NCBI GenBank assembly: GCA_001898095.1
Contig: MKSH01000062.1
Span: forward strand, 22,566-32,817
Source: Solirubrobacterales bacterium 70-9
Lineage (GTDB): Bacteria > Actinomycetota > Thermoleophilia > Solirubrobacterales > 70-9
Direction: 5' to 3'
DNA length: 10,252 nt
In this document: positions 6,224-10,252 of the stretch, piece after piece
How positions within the stretch are numbered: position 1 is the first letter of the stretch
Layout: every line of letters starts with the position of its first letter
Position numbers and translations under genes: made by a program
Notes under the pieces: generated by a model
The model's database searches: none
Told to the model about the DNA's origin: nothing
What the model saw: only the letters and a program-made list of their open reading frames with translations

Positions 6224-7603
6224 ATGCCTCGCATGAGCGAGCCCTACCGCCTCCCCGACGGCCCGAAGACCCCCGAACTCCTCAACGGCCTGGCCTTCCT
6301 CGTCGCCCGCAACCGGATCATCAAGAAATGGCAGCGCCGTTATGGCGACGCCTTCTCGATGAAGATGCCCGGCTTCGGCCAGATGGTGATCGTCACCACG
6401 CCCGAGCTGGTCAAACAGGTCTACACGGCGAAACCCGACGTGCTGCACGGCGGCAAGAACCCGCTCGGCGAAATCCTCGGGCCCGGCTCGCTCTTCTCGA
6501 TGGACGAAGAGCAGCACCTGAAGGAGCGGCGCATGCTGCTGCCGCCCTTCCACGGCGAGCGGATGCGCTCCTACGAAGCGATCATCGAAGAGGAGGCCGA
6601 AGCCGCGATGGACGCCTGGCCCGAGGGGGTCGAGTTCGCCGCGATCGAGTCCTTCCAGTCGATCACCTTGCGGATCATCCTGCGCACGGTGTTCGGCGCG
6701 GAGGGGCGCGAGCTGGCCGAACTGGAGAGGCTGCTGCCGCCGATGACGACGCTCGGCCAGCGCCTGGTGACGGCGCCGATCCTGCGCCGCGACTGGGGCC
6801 GGCGCAGCCCCGGCGGCCGTTGGAAACGGATGCACGCGGCCTACCGGCGGATCGTCGACAAACTGGTCGACGACCACCTCGCCGACCCGGCCCTCGACGA
6901 GCGGATCGACATCCTGGAGCTGATGCTGCGGGCGCAGCTCGAGGACGGCGGCGAGGTCGACCGCTCCGACGTCGCCGACGAGCTCCTCACCCTGCTGGTC
7001 GCCGGGCACGAGACCACCGCCTCGGCGCTCTCCTGGTGTGTCGAGCGGCTGCGCCGGCACCCGGAGATCCTGCGCCGGCTGGAAGAGGAGGCGCGCGGCG
7101 AGGAGAACGCGCTCCGCCTTGCCACCGCCGAGGAGGTGCTGCGGGTGCGGCCGGTGATCAACGCCACCGCCCGCCTGGTGATGAAGCCGTTCCCGATCGG
7201 CGAGTGGCTGATGCCGCCCGGCTCGCGCGTGGTCACCGGCATCGCCCCCCTGCATAAGGACGGCCGCTTCCACGAGAACGCGCGCAGCTTCGATCCCGAC
7301 CGCTACGTCGGCAAGAAGCCGGACACGTACGCCTGGATCCCGTTCGGCGGCGGCATGCGACGGTGCCTCGGCGCCGCCTTCGCCCAGTTCGAGATCGACA
7401 TCGTGCTGCGCACGCTGCTGCGGAACTTCGAGCTGCAGACGACTACCGCGCCGGGCGAGCGGGAAATGTTCCGTGGCGTCGCCTTCGCTCCCTCGGGGGG
7501 CGGTGCGACGGTGGTGCGGCGGCGGGCGCTCGGCGAGCCGGAGGCGGCTCAGTCGGCGGCGGCGCCGGACAGCGCCGACTTGATCACTGCCTTGAACTCA
7601 TAA
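6224..7603 (+). CDS. Cytochrome P450 monooxygenase
   Basis: This 459-residue soluble class I-type P450 has no N-terminal membrane anchor. Key elements, numbered from the ATG at 6224: I-helix AGHETT (260-265) with the oxygen-activating acid-alcohol pair, ExxR in EVLR (E304, R307), the FDPDRY meander region (356-361), and the haem loop FGGGMRRCLG (374-383) with C381 as thiolate ligand. It would hydroxylate a hydrophobic substrate using an external ferredoxin system; no redox partner is encoded here. The ATG at 6224 directly follows the operator palindrome and an ATG at 6233 is equally plausible. A TTG at 6197 lies upstream of the operator and is unlikely. No Shine-Dalgarno is seen, suggesting a leaderless message. 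The last 55 bases overlap the convergent tetR gene, and the C-terminal residues after about 430 are a family-untypical tail. Substrate unknown. Confidence 0.92.
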   Translation: MPRMSEPYRLPDGPKTPELLNGLAFLVARNRIIKKWQRRYGDAFSMKMPGFGQMVIVTTPELVKQVYTAKPDVLHGGKNPLGEILGPGSLFSMDEEQHLKERRMLLPPFHGERMRSYEAIIEEEAEAAMDAWPEGVEFAAIESFQSITLRIILRTVFGAEGRELAELERLLPPMTTLGQRLVTAPILRRDWGRRSPGGRWKRMHAAYRRIVDKLVDDHLADPALDERIDILELMLRAQLEDGGEVDRSDVADELLTLLVAGHETTASALSWCVERLRRHPEILRRLEEEARGEENALRLATAEEVLRVRPVINATARLVMKPFPIGEWLMPPGSRVVTGIAPLHKDGRFHENARSFDPDRYVGKKPDTYAWIPFGGGMRRCLGAAFAQFEIDIVLRTLLRNFELQTTTAPGEREMFRGVAFAPSGGGATVVRRRALGEPEAAQSAAAPDSADLITALNS

Positions 7604-8142
7604 GAGGCGCGATCAAGGTCTTCGCCGCGGACCAGCGCCCGCACCAGGGTCTGGTGCAGGCCGCTGACCAGCATGTAGGCGCGCTCGATCGAGATCGGCG
7701 CGATCCGCGGGTCGCGGGCCGAGTCGCTCTCCACCACCGAGACGATCAGTTCGGCGTAGCGCTCGAACCCTTCGCGCTGGGCGACCACGGTGCGCTCGCC
7801 GACTTTCGGCTCGGCGAAGGTGTTCATCAGGGCGGGGTCGCCGGTGATCAGCGCCAGGTAGGTGTCGATCGCCTGGTCGATCTGAACCTCGAGCGGCTGC
7901 TCGCGGTCGATCGACCGGTCGACCTCGGCGAGGAAGGCGTCGGCGAGCGTCACCATCAGCTCGACGAAACACGCTTCCTTGTCCTCGAAATGGTTGTAGA
8001 AGGTGCGCCGCGAGGCGTGCGCGTGGCGGACGATGTCGGAGACCTGCGTCTGGGCGAGGCCTTTCTCCCGGATCGAGGCCGCGAGCCCGTCCATCAGCCG
8101 CTGGTGCTGTGCCCCTTTCTCGGTCTCGGCATCGATACTCAT
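7549..8142 (-). CDS. TetR/AcrR-family transcriptional regulator
   Basis: The 197-residue protein has an N-terminal TetR helix-turn-helix, with helices running through GLAQTQVSDIVRHAHASRRT (about residues 28-47) and then FYNHFEDKEACF (48-59), the diagnostic TetR 'tfYnhFxdKe' stretch. The remaining roughly 135 residues form the helical ligand-binding and dimerisation domain, which is not conserved enough to name a ligand. Length is usual for the family. The gene converges on the P450 gene with a 55-base 3' overlap. The operator-like dyad at 6208-6223 is the natural target, so it probably represses the P450 until a substrate-like ligand binds. I see no full copy of that operator in front of its own start, only a TACTC half-site within the first codons (8136-8140), so autoregulation is not evident. 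Confidence 0.9.
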   Translation of the reverse strand: MSIDAETEKGAQHQRLMDGLAASIREKGLAQTQVSDIVRHAHASRRTFYNHFEDKEACFVELMVTLADAFLAEVDRSIDREQPLEVQIDQAIDTYLALITGDPALMNTFAEPKVGERTVVAQREGFERYAELIVSVVESDSARDPRIAPISIERAYMLVSGLHQTLVRALVRGEDLDRASYEFKAVIKSALSGAAAD

Positions 8143-8181
8143 CTGTCCAACGCTACCCGCCTGGCACTTACGATCCCCGGG

Positions 8182-8413
8182 ATGGGCAAAACCTGGGGAG
8201 TGATCGTGGCCGTGTTCATGCTGCTCGGCGCGGGCGCGGCGGGGGCGGCCACGCCGGTCCAGCTGCCGGGCACCGCGGGGTCCGTGGCTTCAAGAAGCTC
8301 TGCACCTTCGCGCGCGGCCTCGAAGCGACCAGCGCGGTGACGGTCAGCCCCGACTCGAAGTCCGTCTACGTGACGAGCTTCGAGCCGGGGGCCTGGCGGT
8401 CTTCAGCCGCTGA
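8182..8413 (+). pseudogene. Frame-shifted, truncated remnant of a secreted YVTN-type beta-propeller protein
   Basis: An ATG at 8182 starts MGKTWGVIVAVFMLLGAGAAGA, a good signal peptide, followed by TPVQLPGTAG. Near 8275-8290 the homology jumps to a second frame: CTFARGLEATSAVTVSPDSK followed by SVYVTSFEP, the first 'VSPDGKSVYV' blade of a YVTN/lactonase-like propeller. In the GGGGG run at 8387-8391 it jumps again to GLAVFSR, then TGA at 8411-8413. One extra G in that run would restore the last frame. Intact proteins of this type have several hundred residues. Only the export signal and a single blade remain here, so the gene is both shifted and truncated. Without repair the first frame would end at 8340 as a 52-residue peptide. 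Sequencing error could explain a shift but not the missing blades. Confidence 0.65.
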
Positions 8414-8438
8414 GCGGGCGGCCCGAACACACCGGGGA

Positions 8439-9569
8439 TCAGGCGGCGGCCGGGATGGCGAACGCCTCGGCGGGCGGGGTGAAGTCGCGCCCCTGGTCGG
8501 CGGCGACGGCCGGGTCGGTGAGGCGGCCGGCGTGGACGGAGAGGCCGCCGAGGAAGCCGGGGTCGGCGGCCAGCGCGGCGGCGGCGCCCTGGTCGGCGAG
8601 GCGCACCGCGTAGGGGAGCGTCGCGTTGGTCAGCGCCCGGGTCGAGGTGATCGGCACCGCGCCGGGCATGTTGGCGACGCAGTAGTGGCTGATCCCGTCG
8701 ACCTCGTAGACCGGGTCGGCGTGGGTGGTCGGGTGGGAGGTCTCGAAGCAGCCGCCCTGGTCGATCGAGACGTCGACGAGAACCGAGCGCGACTTCATCA
8801 GCTTGAGCTGCTCGCGGCTGACCACGTGCGGGGCCTTCGCGCCTTTGACGAGAACCGCGCCGACGACGAGGTCGGCCTCGGCGAGGCGCGCCTCGATCGC
8901 GAGCCCGGTCGCGTATTCGGTCTGCACGGTGCCGGCGAAGATGTTGTCGAGTTCCCGCAGGCGGTCGATCGAGCGGTCCAGCACGGTCACGTCGGCGCCG
9001 AGGCCGACCGCCATCCGCGCCGCGTTGGCGCCGACGATGCCGCCGCCGATCACCAGCACGTTGCCCGCGGCGACGCCGGGGACGCCGCCGAGCAGGACGC
9101 CGGAGCCGCCGACCGGACGGCCGAGCATGAAGGCGCCGGCCTGGGTCGCGAGCCGGCCCGCGACCTCGCTCATCGGCGCCAGCAGCGGCAGCCGGCCGTT
9201 GATGTCGGTGATCGTCTCGTAGGCGATGCAGGTGGCGCCGGAGTCGATCAGGCCCTGGGTCAGCTCGGGGTCGGGCGCCAGGTGGAGGTAGGTGAAGAGC
9301 GTGTGACGCGCCTCGAGCATCGCCACCTCGGGCGGCTGCGGCTCCTTCACCTTCACGATCATCTCGGCGGCGGCGAAGACGGATGCGGCGTCGGGGAGGA
9401 TCTCGGCGCCCTGGGCGACGTAGTCCGCGTCGCTGATCGCCGAGCCGGCGCCCGCGCCCGCCTGGATGACGACCTCGTGCCCGTGGTCGGTGAGCTCCCG
9501 TACTCCGGCCGGGGTCATCGCCACCCGGTACTCCTGGACCTTCACCTCGCTCGGCACGCCGATCTTCAT
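8439..9569 (-). CDS. ald: Alanine dehydrogenase (NAD-dependent)
   Basis: The 376-residue cytosolic enzyme interconverts L-alanine and pyruvate plus ammonia with NAD. It opens with [20 protein letters not shown]. The pyruvate/catalytic residues fall at the classical positions: R15, K75 in VKVKEP, H96 in YLHLAPD and D270 in VDVSIDQGG. The Rossmann motif is [12 protein letters not shown] (173-184) and D198 in VTVLDRS contacts the NAD ribose. [13 protein letters not shown] (294-306) is also a family hallmark. Length matches the family, and the C-terminus ending IPAAA is unremarkable. A strong AAGGAG (complement of 9578-9583) lies 8 bases before the ATG, one of the few clear Shine-Dalgarno sites in this window. 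The divergent AsnC-type gene is its probable regulator. The remnant propeller gene converges 25 bases beyond its stop. Confidence 0.97.
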   Translation of the reverse strand: MKIGVPSEVKVQEYRVAMTPAGVRELTDHGHEVVIQAGAGAGSAISDADYVAQGAEILPDAASVFAAAEMIVKVKEPQPPEVAMLEARHTLFTYLHLAPDPELTQGLIDSGATCIAYETITDINGRLPLLAPMSEVAGRLATQAGAFMLGRPVGGSGVLLGGVPGVAAGNVLVIGGGIVGANAARMAVGLGADVTVLDRSIDRLRELDNIFAGTVQTEYATGLAIEARLAEADLVVGAVLVKGAKAPHVVSREQLKLMKSRSVLVDVSIDQGGCFETSHPTTHADPVYEVDGISHYCVANMPGAVPITSTRALTNATLPYAVRLADQGAAAALAADPGFLGGLSVHAGRLTDPAVAADQGRDFTPPAEAFAIPAAA

Positions 9570-9577
9570 CTCGCCTA

Positions 9578-9583
9578 CTCCTT
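9578..9583 (-). promoter_or_regulatory. Shine-Dalgarno of ald
   Basis: AAGGAG on the minus strand, part of a longer AAAAGGAG, sits 8 bases from the ATG and fixes the ald start codon. Confidence 0.8.
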
Positions 9584-9597
9584 TTGCGCGTATCTGC

Positions 9598-9629
9598 GGG
9601 GTTTCCGCATTGGGGGTTTCCCACCAATG
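9598..9629. promoter_or_regulatory. Putative regulator site in the ald/AsnC divergent region
   Basis: A dyad CATTGG (9608-9613) / CCAATG (9624-9629), extended inward by GG/CC pairs around one mismatch, lies 39 bases before the ald start and 58 bases before the asnC-type start. It is overlaid by a direct repeat of GGGGTTTCC at 9598-9606 and 9613-9621, a 15-base period. Lrp/AsnC regulators commonly bind phased, imperfect dyads between themselves and their target gene, so this is the best candidate operator. The assignment is positional. Confidence 0.4.
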
Positions 9630-9640
9630 TCGGATATGTC

Positions 9641-9669
9641 TTGGCGATCAGCAAGCTTTCTGCCCTAAT
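9641..9669 (+). promoter_or_regulatory. Possible promoter of the AsnC-type gene
   Basis: TTGGCG (9641-9646) and CCTAAT (9664-9669) are spaced by 17 bases. The start of transcription would be about 12 bases before the ATG at 9688, leaving little or no leader, which agrees with the lack of a Shine-Dalgarno. Confidence 0.3.
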
Positions 9670-9687
9670 CTCCTCGTTTCCACAGTT

Positions 9688-10125
9688 ATGGACGAAATCG
9701 ACGACAGAATCCTCAGCATCCTCACCACAAACGGAAGGGCCTCCTTCGCCGCGATCGGGGCCGAGGTAGGCCTCAGCCCCCACGGCACCGCCGCCCGCAT
9801 CCGCCGGCTCGAGCGCGACAACGTGATCACCGGCTACTCGGCCCGCATCGATCCGGCCGGCGTCGGCCGCTCCCTCGACGCCTTCATCGACATCCGCCTC
9901 CTCCCCACCACCGACCCCGAGGACTTCGAGCGCCGCGTCGCCAAACTCACCTCGGTCCGCGAGCTCGCCTTCCTGACCGGCCGTTTCGATTACCAATTGA
10001 GGGTCGCCTGCCGTGATGCCGAGGACCTGAACGACACGGTCCGCGCAATCCGCCAAGGCGGGGCGGCGGGCACCGAGACCCGGATCGTCCTGCGCTCGGC
10101 AAGGTTCGAGCGCGCGCCGGTTTAG
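9688..10125 (+). CDS. Lrp/AsnC-family transcriptional regulator
   Basis: This is a 145-residue, two-domain regulator of standard size. The N-terminus MDEIDDRILSILTTNGRASF begins the AsnC winged helix, and the recognition region is GAEVGLSPHGTAARIRRLE (about residues 24-42), ending in the typical VITGYSARIDP linker. Residues of about 64-137 form the RAM (ACT-like) effector domain with LTGRFDYQLRVACRD at 96-110. It is divergently transcribed from ald, with 118 bases between the start codons, as in mycobacterial aldR-ald and similar pairs. By analogy it should sense alanine or another amino acid and control ald, though whether as activator or repressor cannot be told. The ATG at 9688 is the only start giving the canonical 'MDxiDxxIL' N-terminus. 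Confidence 0.92.
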   Translation: MDEIDDRILSILTTNGRASFAAIGAEVGLSPHGTAARIRRLERDNVITGYSARIDPAGVGRSLDAFIDIRLLPTTDPEDFERRVAKLTSVRELAFLTGRFDYQLRVACRDAEDLNDTVRAIRQGGAAGTETRIVLRSARFERAPV

Positions 10126-10174
10126 CGGCTCGGTCCGCCCCCGCGCCTGCGCCGCTACGACCACCGGTGAGTGC

Positions 10175-10252
10175 CTACACCACCCGGAACTGGCTCATCA
10201 GGCCGTGGTCCTCGTGGTCCAGCATGTGGCAGTGGATGACGAATTTGCCGGT
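10175..10252 (-). CDS. Multicopper oxidase, C-terminal fragment (5' part outside window)
   Basis: On the minus strand the frame open from the right edge encodes 25 residues ending in TAG (complement of 10175-10177). It contains VIHCHMLDHEDHGLM, the C-terminal copper signature of laccase/CotA/CueO/bilirubin-oxidase-like enzymes. The HCH triplet supplies two type 3 His ligands around the type 1 Cys, and the His four residues later is a type 1 ligand. The position five after that His, the axial site, is Leu where CotA and CueO have Met; a Met follows directly. The enzyme would oxidise phenols, metals or bilirubin-like substrates with O2. The rest of the protein, including any signal peptide, is outside the window. 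The gene converges on the AsnC-type gene with a 49-base gap in which I see no clear terminator. Confidence 0.85.
   Translation of the reverse strand, partial: TGKFVIHCHMLDHEDHGLMSQFRVV

Noticed and set aside
8134..8150. Second TetR operator at the tetR start
   Set aside because: Only a TACTC half-site is present and the other half does not match, so no dyad can be supported.
8109..9668. 519-codon plus-strand frame antisense to ald
   Set aside because: Only the short part around 8280-8385 resembles protein (the propeller remnant); the rest is antisense to ald.
8344..10164. Long minus-strand frame covering ald and the AsnC-type gene
   Set aside because: It is an off-frame shadow of ald and an antisense frame of the regulator; the true ald frame has all catalytic residues.
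1..10252. Mobile elements, tRNA/rRNA genes, riboswitches, defence systems
   Set aside because: No transposase, integrase, terminal repeats, tRNA cloverleaf or recognised defence protein was found on either strand.

Overview
This is a GC-rich window (about 70% G+C by eye). It looks like chromosomal DNA of a high-GC actinobacterium, most likely of the Thermoleophilia (Solirubrobacterales) type. That placement is inferred from codon use, from secreted proteins ending in an Ala/Lys-rich 'TVTLKLP...' beta domain, and from a remnant of a secreted YVTN-type beta-propeller protein. I see no phage, plasmid, transposase, CRISPR, tRNA or rRNA signal.

Layout from left to right. (1) The 3' end of an alpha/beta hydrolase gene (+). 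(2) A secreted protein of unknown family (-), divergent from a tiny two-helix membrane protein (+, 55 aa). (3) A YcaQ/AlkZ-type DNA glycosylase gene (+) that overlaps a class I SAM methyltransferase gene (+) by 14 bases, so the two are probably co-translated. (4) A perfect 22-bp palindrome, a glycerate kinase gene (+), then a second strong hairpin whose right arm is duplicated in tandem. (5) A secreted GH5-family glycoside hydrolase with an extra C-terminal domain (+). (6) A cytochrome P450 gene (+) whose start codon abuts a 16-bp TetR-type operator palindrome, and a TetR repressor gene (-) that converges on it and overlaps its 3' end by 55 bases. (7) A short, frame-shifted remnant of a secreted beta-propeller protein (+). 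(8) Alanine dehydrogenase (-), divergent from an Lrp/AsnC regulator (+), the classic regulator-target pair. (9) The extreme C-terminus of a multicopper oxidase (-) running off the right edge.

Functionally the window is a patchwork of small units. The best regulatory modules are P450 + operator + TetR (xenobiotic- or lipid-responsive oxidation, ligand unknown) and ald + AsnC-type regulator (alanine/nitrogen catabolism). Glycerate kinase feeds glycerate into lower glycolysis and the GH5 enzyme would act outside the cell on beta-glycans. I found no clear novel multi-gene system. The most unusual items are the two intergenic palindromes flanking the glycerate kinase gene, the P450 operator, the glycosylase-methyltransferase overlap and the decayed propeller gene.
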